Shown piece by piece: positions 1-8,822 of a stretch of 64,000 nt of DNA. The notes beneath the pieces were generated by a model. It saw nothing but the letters and a program-made list of their open reading frames with translations. It made no database searches and was not told the origin of the DNA. Source of the DNA: Lysobacter antibioticus (GTDB lineage Bacteria; Pseudomonadota; Gammaproteobacteria; Xanthomonadales; Xanthomonadaceae); NCBI RefSeq assembly GCF_000731095.1, contig NZ_JMTZ01000022.1, positions 44,489 to 108,488 on the forward strand, in the 5' to 3' direction. Each line of letters begins with the position of its first letter. Positions within the stretch are counted from its first letter, which is position 1. The translations under genes and the position numbers were made by a program.

Positions 1-1852
1 CGCTGGCCTTGCCCATGACCGGCCCGACCACCGCACCGAGGACGCGCCAAACGCGCGTCACCGCCCAGGCGATGCCGAAGAAGGTCCCGCGCACCGCCGT
101 AGCGATCGCATAAGGCGGCCACGCCAGCACCTTCAGCAACCGGTTGCGCGGCTGCCAGCGCGGATGCGGCGCTTCTTCCTGGAAGCCTAGCGTCGGCCGG
201 CCACGCAATGCACTCAGCATCGGGATCAGGGTCATCGATACGATCAACGAGATGCCGATCGCCAAAGCCACGGTCAAGGCCTGGTCGCGGAACAACTGGC
301 CGGCGATGCCTTCGACGAACACCAGCGGCAGGAACACCGCGATCGTGGTCAGGGTCGAGGCGACCACCGCCATGCTGACCTCGCGGGTACCGGTGACGGC
401 CGCTTCGAGAATGCCGAGCCCGCGTTCGCGCGCCTTGGCGATGCTCTCCAATACGACGATCGAATCGTCCACCACCAGGCCGGTGGCCAACGCCAGGCCG
501 CCCAGCGACATCACGTTGAGGCTCAGCCCCAGGCGATCCATGAAGAAGAACGTGGCGATGATCGAGACCGGCAGCGACAGGCCGATCACGAAGGTGCTCC
601 AGCCGTCGCGCAGGAACAGAAAGATGATCAAGACCGCCAGGAAACCGCCGATCACCGCATCTTTCTTGACGTCGGCGATGGCGTGGCGGATGAACTGCGA
701 CTGGTCGTCGATCGTGGTCAGTTCCACGTCCGGCGGAATCTGCTCCTTGATCTGCTTCAGGCGTTCCTGGATCGCGTCGGCGGTGGCGACGGTGTTGGCG
801 TCGCCTTCCTTGTAGATCGCCAGTTCGACCGCTTCGGTGCCTCCCAGGCGGATGATCGCCTCGCGCTCCTTGAAGCTCTGGCGGACCTCGGCGATGTCCT
901 TCAGACGCACCGGCTTGCCGCCGGCCGCGGTGCTCTGCTCGCCCGAGGACGCGCTCTGCACCGAAGCCGCCGCTGCCATCGCGTCGGCCGAACCGGAAGC
1001 CGCGGCCACGCGCGCCATTTCCGCGGCGGCGTCGGCCGCGGCATTGCCGCCGGCCTTCTGCGTGGTCACCAGCATCTCGCGGATTTCCGGCACGCTGGCG
1101 AATTCGTTGACGGTGCGCACCAGATAGCGCTGCGCGCCCTCTTCCAGGCGCCCGCCGGAAATGTTGATGTTTTCCTGCTTCAGGCGCTGGATGACGGTGT
1201 CGATCGGCAGGTTGAGCTGGGAAATCTTCTGCTGGTCGATATCGACCTGGATCTCGTCCTCGAGACCGCCGCCGACCTTGACCGCGGCGACACCGTCGAC
1301 CGGTTCGAGCTTTTTCTTCAGGTCGTCGTCGGCGTAGCGGCGCAGTGCCGTCAGCTGACGGATCGCCTCGCTGTCGCCGGCCTTGGCGCCATTCTTATTG
1401 GACAGCGCGATGCGCAGGATCGGCTCGGTCGAGGGATTGAAACGCAGCAGCACCGGCTTCTTGGCTTCCAGCGGCAACTGCACGATTTCCATCTTGTCGC
1501 GCACCTCCAGGCTGGCCTGGTCCATGTCGGTGCCCCAGGCGAACTCGAGCACGACGTCGCTCTGGCCGGTGCGCGAGACCGACTTGAGCTTGCGCAAGCC
1601 CTTGACCACGCCGACCGCCTCTTCCAGCGGTTCGGAGATCAGGGTTTCGATTTCGGTCGGCGCCGCGCCGGTGTACTCGGTGCGCACGGTCAAGGTCGGA
1701 TAACTCAGATCCGGCAGCAGGTTGACCTTGAGGCTGTTCAGCGCAATCAGGCCGAACAGCAGGAAAGTGATCGTCACCATCGCCACGGTGACGCGGCGGC
1801 GGGTGGAAAACTCCACCAAGTTGAAGGACGTCGTGTCCGAAGGCTGAGCCAC
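1..1852 (-). CDS. RND multidrug efflux permease, N-terminal part (cut by window edge)
   Basis: About 617 codons of an inner-membrane RND (HAE1/AcrB-type) proton-driven efflux pump are visible; the C-terminal part lies outside the window. I start it at a GTG (1852) preceded by a GGGGA ribosome-binding site. The first membrane helix follows an N-terminal STRRRVTVAMV stretch. A long periplasmic porter region comes next, and then the first transmembrane cluster, including VVDDSIVVLE, which carries the paired aspartates of the RND proton relay. An alanine/serine-rich insertion near residues 270-310 is unusual for AcrB and may be a loop extension. The adaptor gene lies 74 bp upstream on the same strand, so the two form an operon. 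No outer-membrane channel gene is in view. Substrate cannot be read from the sequence. Confidence 0.93.
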   Translation of the reverse strand, partial: MAQPSDTTSFNLVEFSTRRRVTVAMVTITFLLFGLIALNSLKVNLLPDLSYPTLTVRTEYTGAAPTEIETLISEPLEEAVGVVKGLRKLKSVSRTGQSDVVLEFAWGTDMDQASLEVRDKMEIVQLPLEAKKPVLLRFNPSTEPILRIALSNKNGAKAGDSEAIRQLTALRRYADDDLKKKLEPVDGVAAVKVGGGLEDEIQVDIDQQKISQLNLPIDTVIQRLKQENINISGGRLEEGAQRYLVRTVNEFASVPEIREMLVTTQKAGGNAAADAAAEMARVAAASGSADAMAAAASVQSASSGEQSTAAGGKPVRLKDIAEVRQSFKEREAIIRLGGTEAVELAIYKEGDANTVATADAIQERLKQIKEQIPPDVELTTIDDQSQFIRHAIADVKKDAVIGGFLAVLIIFLFLRDGWSTFVIGLSLPVSIIATFFFMDRLGLSLNVMSLGGLALATGLVVDDSIVVLESIAKARERGLGILEAAVTGTREVSMAVVASTLTTIAVFLPLVFVEGIAGQLFRDQALTVALAIGISLIVSMTLIPMLSALRGRPTLGFQEEAPHPRWQPRNRLLKVLAWPPYAIATAVRGTFFGIAWAVTRVWRVLGAVVGPVMGKAS

Positions 1853-1926
1853 AGTCAGTCCCCACGTTCATAAAGGTTGCGAACGACGCGACCGCAGCGG
1901 TCGCGTCGGGCTGCGGCCGCGCCGGC

Positions 1927-3075
1927 TTACTGCTTGGCAGCGGGGCCGGTGGCGGCGCTGGCGACGGCCTTGGGCTGGGCCGTATTGATCAACTGCACCT
2001 CGGTGCCTTCGCGCAACGCGGTCTTGCCCGCGACCACGACCTGGTCGCCGAGCTTGAGGCCGTTGCGGACCTCGGCCCAGGCGCCGTCGAGATAGCCCAG
2101 CTTGACCGGGACGCGCGCGACCTTCTTGCCGCGCACCACGAACACCGCCGGGTCGCCCTCGTCGTCGAGCAGCGCCGCACGCGGCACGACCAGCGCGTCG
2201 GCACGATTGTCGTAATCGATGCGCAGGCGGCCGAACATGCCGGGCTGCAGCGTGCCGCCGCCTTCGAAGGCGCAGATCACCCGGAACGTGCCACTGCCGG
2301 AATCGACCACCGGGGCGACGCGGTCGACCGTGCCGGTGAAGACCTTGCCGGGCATGGCATCGACCTGCATCTGCACCGGCAAGCCCGCTTTCAGCGTGGC
2401 CAGCTCGCGCTCGGGCACGTTGAGCGTGGCCTCCAGGCGCGAGGTGTCGACGATGCGGATGATCGGCGAGTTGATCTGGACGAAGTTGCCGGTCTTGATC
2501 GAACGCGAGGCGACGATGCCCGAGATCGGCGCTTCGACCTTGGCGTAGGACAACTCCAGGTTCGCCATGCGATTGGCGGCGCGGGCGTTCTCCAGGTCGT
2601 AGCGCAGTTGGTCGTTGTCGTTGGCGCTGAGCAGGCGTTGTTCGGCCAGTTGCTTGGAGCGGGCGTAGTTGGCCTCGAGCTTGCGCATGGTGGCGTTGGT
2701 CTGGGCGGCCTGCAGCTCGGCGCGCGCCGAGTCGAGCCGGACCAGGATTTGGCCGGCCTGCACGTGCTGGCCTTCCTCGACCATCACCGCGAGCGCCACG
2801 CCCGAGGTCTTGGCCACCACCTGTGATTCGGCCCGCGCCTCCAGCGGCGCAGTACCGGTGTAGCTGGCCGCGATCGCGCGCCGCGTCGCCTGGGCGACCT
2901 CGACCGGAACCGCTTCCGATGCTTTGTCCTTGGCTTCCTTGGCCTGCGCTTCCGCAGCGCCGGCGCCGCCCTTGCAGGCCGACAGGCCGAGCACACAGGC
3001 CAGGGCCAGGGCGGCGACTGCCACCGTGCCGCCCATTGCCGGACCGCTCTTGCGGATATTGGTGAGTTGACGCAT
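1927..3075 (-). CDS. RND efflux periplasmic adaptor (membrane fusion protein)
   Basis: A 382-residue periplasmic adaptor that links the inner-membrane RND pump to an outer-membrane channel. The N-terminus is a lipoprotein signal ending in LGLSAC, so it is probably anchored by lipid on Cys. The lipoyl/barrel-sandwich half-motifs are split around residues 65-100 (VVAKTSG ... GQILVRLD) and 185-205 (VEAPISGIVASR), separated by a coiled-coil hairpin rich in Ala/Gln/Leu. The beta-barrel and membrane-proximal domains follow. I prefer the ATG at 3075, which has a GGGG ribosome-binding site, over an in-frame TTG at 3090. It is transcribed ahead of the permease. The upstream region carries an AT-rich interrupted palindrome that may be its operator. 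Confidence 0.93.
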   Translation of the reverse strand: MRQLTNIRKSGPAMGGTVAVAALALACVLGLSACKGGAGAAEAQAKEAKDKASEAVPVEVAQATRRAIAASYTGTAPLEARAESQVVAKTSGVALAVMVEEGQHVQAGQILVRLDSARAELQAAQTNATMRKLEANYARSKQLAEQRLLSANDNDQLRYDLENARAANRMANLELSYAKVEAPISGIVASRSIKTGNFVQINSPIIRIVDTSRLEATLNVPERELATLKAGLPVQMQVDAMPGKVFTGTVDRVAPVVDSGSGTFRVICAFEGGGTLQPGMFGRLRIDYDNRADALVVPRAALLDDEGDPAVFVVRGKKVARVPVKLGYLDGAWAEVRNGLKLGDQVVVAGKTALREGTEVQLINTAQPKAVASAATGPAAKQ

Positions 3076-3122
3076 TCGAGACGACCCCAAGCTCTAGTTT
3101 TTTCGTCGGTTACCGGTCGTAT

Positions 3123-3152
3123 GCCGGTGTTGTATATAGGTATATCACCGGC
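3123..3152. promoter_or_regulatory. Interrupted palindrome in the efflux/cytochrome divergent region
   Basis: GCCGGTG (3123-3129) and CACCGGC (3146-3152) form a perfect 7-bp inverted repeat around a 16-nt AT-rich core containing TATATA and TATAT. It lies about 50 bp upstream of the adaptor start in the 337-bp gap between the divergent efflux operon and the cytochrome gene. The layout suits a repressor operator overlapping a promoter. No regulator gene is in the window, so this is inference. I see nothing else in the gap. Confidence 0.4.
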
Positions 3153-3412
3153 CCTGAAAACCACCATCCGCCGAAGGTAATGGTGACTGGAGCCATGCAT
3201 TTATTCTGAGGCACGGTTAGCGCGAGCGATGCCGATCGCGCGCCTGCGGCGGCCTCGGGCGGCGCGCCAGCGCCACCCGCCGAGTATGGATGCGCTCAAG
3301 GACGACTTCGTTGCAGTCGCATGGCCGGCTATACTCGCCGACTTATGCGCGGCTCCGGCCCTGCACAGCCAGCCACCACCTTTCGCTAGCCATTCGAGAT
3401 TGCGGACTAGAC

Positions 3413-3814
3413 ATGATGCGACCGCTGATGACCGCCGCCTGCTTTGCCCTGACCCTGGCCGCCATGACGGCGCACGCCGAGGAACCCGCCAAGGCGCCGG
3501 CCCCCACCGCCGCCGCCGCCATTCCGGCGCCCTCGGCCACTCCGGCCGCCGCGCCGGCCATCAAGGGCAGTGCCGAGACCGGCCGCCAACTGACCTATAC
3601 CTGCCAGGGCTGCCACGGCGTCACCGGCTACAAGAACGCGTACCCGAACTATCACGTTCCCAAGATCGTCGGGCAGTCGCCGGAATACCTGACGAATGCG
3701 CTGACCGAATACAAGAAAGGCACGCGCAAGCACCCGACGATGCAGGCCCAGGCTCAGAGCTTCTCTGACCAGGACATCGCCGATATCGCCGCCTTCCTTT
3801 CCAGCGCCAAGTGA
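3413..3814 (+). CDS. Secreted monoheme class I cytochrome c
   Basis: A 133-residue periplasmic c-type cytochrome. A signal peptide (cleavage near THAEE) is followed by an Ala/Pro-rich linker and one CQGCH heme-attachment site. The later KIVGQSPEYL and QDIADIAAFLSS stretches are typical of c4/c553-like cytochromes, where a distal Met near the end usually ligates the heme; PTMQAQ supplies a candidate. Tandem ATGs at 3413 and 3416 make the exact start uncertain. A longer frame starting upstream has no signal peptide and is rejected. The next gene, a second cytochrome c, starts within a few bases, so they are co-transcribed and may work as a two-domain electron carrier. Confidence 0.9.
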   Translation: MMRPLMTAACFALTLAAMTAHAEEPAKAPAPTAAAAIPAPSATPAAAPAIKGSAETGRQLTYTCQGCHGVTGYKNAYPNYHVPKIVGQSPEYLTNALTEYKKGTRKHPTMQAQAQSFSDQDIADIAAFLSSAK

Positions 3815-3822
3815 GCCGCCCC

Positions 3823-4278
3823 ATGACGAACTCCAGCTTCTTCAAGAGCGGCCTCGCCATCGCCCTGTTCTCGGTCCTGACCCTCGCCGCCTGCTCGCAG
3901 GGCGGTGAAGTCCCGGCCGGCCATTCTTCGGCCGACCGCGACGCCGGCCATACTTCGTCGTCGGCGGGCCTGCCGGCCGGCAACGTCGCCGCGGGCGAGA
4001 AGCTCGCCAGCGTCAAGGGCAAGGCCACCGGCCAGTCCTGCGTCGACTGCCACGGCGCCGAAGGCAATGCGCCGATCGACCCGACCTACCCGAAGCTCGC
4101 CGGCCAGTACCACGATTACATCGCGCACTCGCTGCAGATGTACCGCGATGGCGACCGCGAGCACCCGCTGATGTCGAGCCAGGCCAAGGATCTGAACGAT
4201 CAACAGATCGCCGATCTCTCCGCCTACTTCGGTTCGCGCCAGAAAAGCCAACTGCGCGACCTGCACGGCATCCACTGA
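3823..4278 (+). CDS. Monoheme cytochrome c lipoprotein
   Basis: A 151-residue c-type cytochrome whose N-terminus ends in the lipobox LAAC, predicting a lipid-anchored periplasmic protein. A Ser/His/Gly-rich linker precedes the single CVDCH heme site. The C-terminal half (YPKLAGQYHDYI, HPLMSSQAKDL, QQIADLSAYF) matches the pattern of the upstream cytochrome, so the pair probably arose by duplication. I start at ATG 3823; an in-frame GTG at 3811 overlaps the previous stop codon and is an alternative. A strong intrinsic terminator follows the gene. Role: electron transfer, partner unknown. Confidence 0.9.
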   Translation: MTNSSFFKSGLAIALFSVLTLAACSQGGEVPAGHSSADRDAGHTSSSAGLPAGNVAAGEKLASVKGKATGQSCVDCHGAEGNAPIDPTYPKLAGQYHDYIAHSLQMYRDGDREHPLMSSQAKDLNDQQIADLSAYFGSRQKSQLRDLHGIH

Positions 4279-4316
4279 GCCGTCGCGCGGCCTCGCCGCG
4301 CAGTCGATCAGACACA

Positions 4317-4346
4317 AACGGCCCGCATCAGCGGGCCGTTTTCGTT
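4317..4346 (+). terminator. Intrinsic terminator after the cytochrome pair
   Basis: AACGGCCCGC (4317-4326) and GCGGGCCGTT (4331-4340) pair perfectly over 10 bp around an ATCA loop and are followed by TTCGTTT. It ends the cytochrome operon. Confidence 0.85.
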
Positions 4347-4461
4347 TGCGGCGGCATTTGCGAAAGAGCCGCTGCGGCCCGCAGCCCTGGCGAACTGCGC
4401 TACCGCGACAACTAGCGCAGCCCAGCCCTCTGGAACCAGGCATCCAATCCAGCGACCGCCT

Positions 4462-6189
4462 TCACCCGCCCGGCGGCGGCCGCACGCTGCCGTTGTCTTC
4501 CTGCAGATGCGGCTTGAACGGGATATCCGGCGGCGGGCGCGCGGTGGCCGGTTGTTCGTTGAGGTTCGGGTCGTTGATCCCGCAACTGCCGCCGAGCATC
4601 AGCAGGGCGACCGAACACTGGATGCTTTTGCCCTTGCTGCCCGGGATCGGAATCATCACCGTCTGCACGCTGCGCCGGACCCACTCGGCCAGCAGGGTCT
4701 CGTTCGGGCGCCAGTACTTGTCGAGCGCGGTCGGCTCGTAATCGGTGGGCTTGCGCCGCAACCAGGTGCCGGCGCGGTCGAGGTCCTTGATCTCGGCGGT
4801 GATCGTGCCCGGCGGTTTGCCCGGCGAAGCCGAGCCCGGCGCATCGGCCAGACGCACGCTGCCGTCGCTGTTGTACAGGCCCGGCGTGTCGCCGCGCTGA
4901 CCGCCGGGCTGGTTGCGGGTGGAATCGCCCCAATCGTCGCCGCGCTTCGGCGACGACCAGGTCCCGGGCGCGGGCGTCGGTTTCGGGCCGGCGCCGGCGG
5001 TCGCCGCCGGCGGGCTCGAACTCGCGGCCGGGGCCGAACTCGAGGCGGCGGGCTTGGAACTGGACACGTTGGAGCTGGACGCGCTTGCCGGCGCGCTGGT
5101 GGCGGTCGCAGCAGAGGCCGGAAACGGCGGCGCAGCCGGCGCGGTGCTCGGCGACGGCGCGGTCGAGGCGGCCGCGGACGGCGTGGGGATGTCGGCGATG
5201 CGCACCTGCGGCGCGGTCGAACGCAGCTGCGGCGCCGCGATCGATGGCGTCGGCAACTCGCGCACCGGCACCCGCGACAGCGGCGCAGGCACGTCGCGCA
5301 CGCTCACTTCGCGCGGCTGCACCGCGATGCTCGGCGCGGCGATCTCGCGCTGCGGCAATTCGCGCGCGATCGGCTGCACCGGCGCCGGCACGTCGAGCGA
5401 CGGCACCGGCTGGGTCTTGGCTTCGAGTTGCGGCACGCGCGGGATGTCGTCGAGGCGGCGACGCGTCGGCGGCAACACGAAGATCTGCGGCGAATCCGGC
5501 ACTTCCTTGCTGACCATCACCGGTTGCTCGACGGTCGGCGCCGGCAGTTGCGGTTCGGGCACGTCGCGCTGCGGCACCTCGGGCAAGGTCGCCTGCAGTT
5601 CCGGGGTCGGCAAGGGCGCATCCGCCGCCAGTTGCGGCGGCGAAGGCTCGGCCGGGGCCGGCTGTTGCTGGGTGGGCTGTTGCGCTTGCGGTGTCTCGGC
5701 CTGCGGCTGGTCGCTCGGCTGCTGCGAGCCGCCGCCGGGTTCCTTCGGCGTGCCCTCGCCGATGTATTCGATCATGGTGACGTTCTCGCCTTCCGGCGGC
5801 GGCCGGGTGGCGAAGAACTGCAGATACATCAGCCAGATCAGCAGGCCGGCGACGAAGATATGCCAGACCAGCGAGAACGCGCCGGCGATCCAGCGCAGCC
5901 AGCGCTCCTCGCGCTCCGGCGGTTGCCATTGCTGACGCCACAGAGTCGCGAAGGCCTGCCAACGGTTGAGCATGGCCGCGCGCGGCGGCGGTTGCGCCAA
6001 GGGCCGCTGCGCGATCACCGCGACCAACGCGTCCGAAGTCGCGCCGGTTACCGCGCCGCTGCATTCCTGCAACGACTCCAGCCAGCTTTGCCAGCCCGCC
6101 GGGAATTCGCCCGGCGGGGGCGAATCGCGCCGCATGGAAAGCCGCAACCGGCGTTGCAGTGCTTCGATGACGGAGGCGGCGGTGGGCAT
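4462..6189 (-). CDS. Transmembrane repetitive protein (Pro/Ala-rich)
   Basis: A 575-residue protein of the kind annotated 'transmembrane repetitive protein' in xanthomonads; function unknown. One membrane helix near residues 120-145 (IAGAFSLVWHIFVAGLLIWLM) follows a cytoplasmic N-terminus. After it comes a roughly 300-residue periplasmic region very rich in Pro, Ala, Gln and Ser, with recurring blocks such as PQLPAPTVEQP, VPAPVQPIARELP and VRDVPAPLSRVPVRELP. The last 150 residues are better ordered and contain two cysteines (IQCSVALLMLGGSCGI). The topology resembles TonB-like envelope-spanning proteins, but no TonB C-terminal domain is evident. I chose ATG 6189; a start at 6246 would overlap nfuA by 38 bp. 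Confidence 0.78.
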   Translation of the reverse strand: MPTAASVIEALQRRLRLSMRRDSPPPGEFPAGWQSWLESLQECSGAVTGATSDALVAVIAQRPLAQPPPRAAMLNRWQAFATLWRQQWQPPEREERWLRWIAGAFSLVWHIFVAGLLIWLMYLQFFATRPPPEGENVTMIEYIGEGTPKEPGGGSQQPSDQPQAETPQAQQPTQQQPAPAEPSPPQLAADAPLPTPELQATLPEVPQRDVPEPQLPAPTVEQPVMVSKEVPDSPQIFVLPPTRRRLDDIPRVPQLEAKTQPVPSLDVPAPVQPIARELPQREIAAPSIAVQPREVSVRDVPAPLSRVPVRELPTPSIAAPQLRSTAPQVRIADIPTPSAAASTAPSPSTAPAAPPFPASAATATSAPASASSSNVSSSKPAASSSAPAASSSPPAATAGAGPKPTPAPGTWSSPKRGDDWGDSTRNQPGGQRGDTPGLYNSDGSVRLADAPGSASPGKPPGTITAEIKDLDRAGTWLRRKPTDYEPTALDKYWRPNETLLAEWVRRSVQTVMIPIPGSKGKSIQCSVALLMLGGSCGINDPNLNEQPATARPPPDIPFKPHLQEDNGSVRPPPGG

Positions 6190-6208
6190 AGGCTGCGCCG
6201 CGCCGGAA

Positions 6209-6805
6209 TCAGGCGGCGGTGTCTCGAGGGATGTACGGCGCGTCACCGGTCTCGTGATCGGTGGCGTCGCGTACCGCGGTCACGCCCGGCACCTTGGTCA
6301 TCAAGGTGGTTTCGATGCCCTGCTTGAGGGTCACGTCGGCCATGCCGCAACCGTGGCAGCCGCCGCCGAAGCGCAGCACGACCACGCCGTCGGCGGTCAC
6401 TTCCTGCACCGAGACATGGCCGCGGTGCTGGGCGAGCTGCGGGTTGACCTCGTGTTCGACCACCCAGCGCACCCGCTCGACCAGCGAGGCCGAATCGGTC
6501 GGCGCCTCGCCCTTGATCTTGGGCGCGCGGATCTGCAACTGGCCGCCGGTGGCCTTGACCTCGTAATCGATCTCCGCGCCGTCCAGGTACTGCACGCTGT
6601 CGGCGCGCAGCCACAGGGTGAAGCCCTCGCAATCCACCGCCCATTCGTCGCCGGCCAGATCGGCCGGTTCGGCGAACTCCAGGCGCACGTCGGCGCGCGG
6701 CGTGCCCGGATGCACCGCCGACAGCCGCACTCCGAGCCCCGGCAGGGCCTCGCGCTCGAGGAGTTTGCGGAAGTGGGTTTGCGCGGATTCGGAAATATTG
6801 ATCAT
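6209..6805 (-). CDS. nfuA: Fe-S cluster biogenesis protein NfuA
   Basis: A 198-residue iron-sulfur carrier. Residues 1-95 form the degenerate A-type (HesB/IscA-like) domain, lacking the three conserved cysteines. Residues 105-185 form the NifU C-terminal domain with the GGGCHGCGM motif, whose two cysteines bind a [4Fe-4S] cluster at the dimer interface. It delivers clusters to apo-enzymes, especially under oxidative or iron stress. The length matches the family. It is transcribed just ahead of the transmembrane repetitive protein, about 20 bp apart. Confidence 0.95.
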   Translation of the reverse strand: MINISESAQTHFRKLLEREALPGLGVRLSAVHPGTPRADVRLEFAEPADLAGDEWAVDCEGFTLWLRADSVQYLDGAEIDYEVKATGGQLQIRAPKIKGEAPTDSASLVERVRWVVEHEVNPQLAQHRGHVSVQEVTADGVVVLRFGGGCHGCGMADVTLKQGIETTLMTKVPGVTAVRDATDHETGDAPYIPRDTAA

Positions 6806-6948
6806 CGGGCTATTCTAACGGGGTCAGCACGGCATGAAGCCGTGCATGCATCCTACGACCGTCGGCGATACGATTCCGTTCATGGAAGGCGGTCGCGGCG
6901 CAGAAACAACGCCGCGGCGCCATCGCCGGGCCGCCAGGAGTCCGCAGC

Positions 6949-7290
6949 ATGAACGATCTCATCCCGCTTTCTCAGGCTCATTGCATCGCCCGCCGCGGCA
7001 GCGAGCACCGGCTCAGCGAAGCCCGGGTCCGCGAACTGCTGCCCGAGGTGCCGGGCTGGGAGCTCGCCGAAGACGGACATGCCCTCACCCGGACCTTCCG
7101 TTTCGACGACTATTATCGAACGATGGCTTTCGTGAACGCCCTGGCCTTCATGGCCAATCGCGAAGACCATCATCCCGATCTCGGCGTCCACTACGACCGT
7201 TGTGTGGTGCGGTATTCGACCCACGATGTCGGTGGCCTGAGCGAGAACGACTTCATCTGCGCGGCCAAGGCCGACGCTCTGACCGGTTGA
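6949..7290 (+). CDS. phhB: Pterin-4-alpha-carbinolamine dehydratase
   Basis: A 113-residue enzyme that dehydrates 4a-hydroxytetrahydrobiopterin to regenerate the cofactor of phenylalanine hydroxylase. The family signature is clear: [18 protein letters not shown] holds the paired active-site histidines, followed by TTHD-like [21 protein letters not shown] ribosome-binding site precedes ATG 6949. A TonB-like lipoprotein gene follows after 7 bp. No phenylalanine hydroxylase gene is in the window. Confidence 0.95.
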   Translation: MNDLIPLSQAHCIARRGSEHRLSEARVRELLPEVPGWELAEDGHALTRTFRFDDYYRTMAFVNALAFMANREDHHPDLGVHYDRCVVRYSTHDVGGLSENDFICAAKADALTG

Positions 7291-7297
7291 TCCCGCC

Positions 7298-7714
7298 ATG
7301 AACCCAATCCGCAGCAACTCCCGCCTCTCGCCGCGTCTGCTCCCGGTAATCGGCGCCGCTCTGCTCGCTCTGGTCGCCGCCGGCTGCGGCGAACGCGCCG
7401 CGGATGCGCCGATCATTCCATCCACGCCGCTGCGCGCGGTCGACACGCCGCCGCCGGATTACCCGCAGGAGATCGGTTGCGACCAGATCGGCGGCAAGGT
7501 CGTGCTGCAGCTCAGCGTCGGCCCGGACGGCAAGCCGAAGAAAGTCGACGTGCTCGAAAGCAGCCGCACCCCGGCGCTGGACCAGGCCGCGATCAAGGGC
7601 GTGCAGCGTTGGCGCTTCGAAGCCGCGACCCGCAACGGCAAGCCGGTGTCCACCGACATCCAGGTTCCGGTGACCTTCCACTCGCCGGCGACACGCCCGG
7701 AGCATTGCGGCTGA
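7298..7714 (+). CDS. TonB C-terminal-domain lipoprotein
   Basis: A 138-residue protein with a lipoprotein signal (LVAAGC) and, from about residue 50, a TonB_C-like fold: PPPDYPQE, then GGKVVLQLSVGPDGKPKKVDVLESS, LDQAAIKGVQRWRFEAATRNGKPV. The YP box and the RWRF box are hallmarks of the family. It lacks the membrane anchor and long Pro-rich spacer of true TonB, so it may not couple to ExbBD. It shares an operon with phhB and is followed by a strong terminator. It is one of four such proteins in the window. Confidence 0.82.
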   Translation: MNPIRSNSRLSPRLLPVIGAALLALVAAGCGERAADAPIIPSTPLRAVDTPPPDYPQEIGCDQIGGKVVLQLSVGPDGKPKKVDVLESSRTPALDQAAIKGVQRWRFEAATRNGKPVSTDIQVPVTFHSPATRPEHCG

Positions 7715-7744
7715 GGCCACTGGCGCAGTAAATCCAGCCAGACG

Positions 7745-7776
7745 ACAACGCCGGCCTGAGCCGGCGTTGTTCGTTC
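7745..7776 (+). terminator. Intrinsic terminator after phhB operon
   Basis: ACAACGCCGGC (7745-7755) and GCCGGCGTTGT (7760-7770) pair perfectly over 11 bp around CTGA, followed by TCGTTC. Confidence 0.82.
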
Positions 7777-7865
7777 GGAGCCGCCGCATCAGGCCGGAGC
7801 GCCCGGTACCGAAGCCTGATCCCCGTACCGCTCCCCGCAGGCAGCGACTGCGCGGGGACTTCGGC

Positions 7866-8822
7866 TCAGCCCAGGCGATCCAGCACTTCGACCAGCTCCG
7901 GAGCCAGCGGCGCGTTGAGCAGATACGGCTCGCGGCCGCCGTCGAGGGCGAACTCCAGGGTCGAGGCGTGCAGGAACAGGCGCTTGAGACCGGCCTGCTC
8001 GCGCAGGCGCTTGTTGGCCTCGACTTCGCCGTACTTGTCGTCGCCGGCGACCGGATGGCCGATGTGCTGGGCATGCACGCGGATCTGGTGGGTGCGGCCG
8101 GTTTCGATCCGCACCTCGCAATACGATTGCCCGCCGCGCCGTTCCAGCACTTTGAAGTGGCTCAGCGACGGCTTTCCGTCGCGGTGCACCTGGACATGGC
8201 GCTCGCCGCCCTGGCGCAGGCCGATGTGCAGGGCCGCGTCCACGCTCATCACGCCCTCGGGCATGCGCCCGGTCAGCAGCGCCAGATAGCGCTTGGCGAT
8301 CCCGCCCTCTTCGCGCATCAAGGCCTGCATCTCGGTCAGCGCCGAACGCTTCTTGGCCACGATCAGCAGCCCGGAGGTGTCGCGGTCGAGCCGGTGCACC
8401 AGCTCCAGGGTCTGACCCGGGCGCAGCGCGCGCAGGGTCTCGATGGCGCCGAAACTGATCCCGCTGCCGCCGTGGCTGGCGACCCCGGAGGGCTTGTTCA
8501 GGGCGAGCAGGCGCGCGTCCTCGAACACGATCGCCGCGTCGAGGGCGTCCATGAACCCCTTCGGCGGGGTCGGCTTGTCGCCCTGTTCGCTGAGACGAAC
8601 CGGCGGAATGCGCACCTCGTCGCCGGCCTCGAGCTTGCGCTCGGCCTTGGCGCGGCCGCCGTTCACGCGCACCTGGCCGGAGCGCACGAGCTTGTAGATC
8701 AAGGACCTGGGCGCACCTTTGAGTTGGCCCAGGAGGAAATTGTCGAGCCGTTGACCTTCACGATCTTCGGGTACACGCACCGTCCGTGCGCCGGTGTTAC
8801 CGGAGTTTGCTGTCTGGGTCAT
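7866..8822 (-). CDS. rluC: 23S rRNA pseudouridine synthase RluC
   Basis: A 318-residue RluA-family pseudouridine synthase, expected to modify 23S rRNA at positions 955/2504/2580 (E. coli numbering). An S4 RNA-binding domain (residues about 20-80, including RSLIYKLVRSGQVRVNGGRAK) precedes the catalytic domain. The motif HRLDRDTSGLL carries the catalytic Asp, and RTHQIRVHAQHIGHPVAGDDKYG is also typical. It is divergent from rne across a shared 486-bp upstream region, the same arrangement as in enterobacteria, which supports RluC over the paralogues RluA and RluD. Confidence 0.93.
   Translation of the reverse strand: MTQTANSGNTGARTVRVPEDREGQRLDNFLLGQLKGAPRSLIYKLVRSGQVRVNGGRAKAERKLEAGDEVRIPPVRLSEQGDKPTPPKGFMDALDAAIVFEDARLLALNKPSGVASHGGSGISFGAIETLRALRPGQTLELVHRLDRDTSGLLIVAKKRSALTEMQALMREEGGIAKRYLALLTGRMPEGVMSVDAALHIGLRQGGERHVQVHRDGKPSLSHFKVLERRGGQSYCEVRIETGRTHQIRVHAQHIGHPVAGDDKYGEVEANKRLREQAGLKRLFLHASTLEFALDGGREPYLLNAPLAPELVEVLDRLG

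Noticed and set aside
4507..6327. Long plus-strand ORF (606 aa) opposite the transmembrane repetitive protein
   Set aside because: Arg/Gly/Ala-only composition and overlap with a protein having a clear membrane helix on the other strand.
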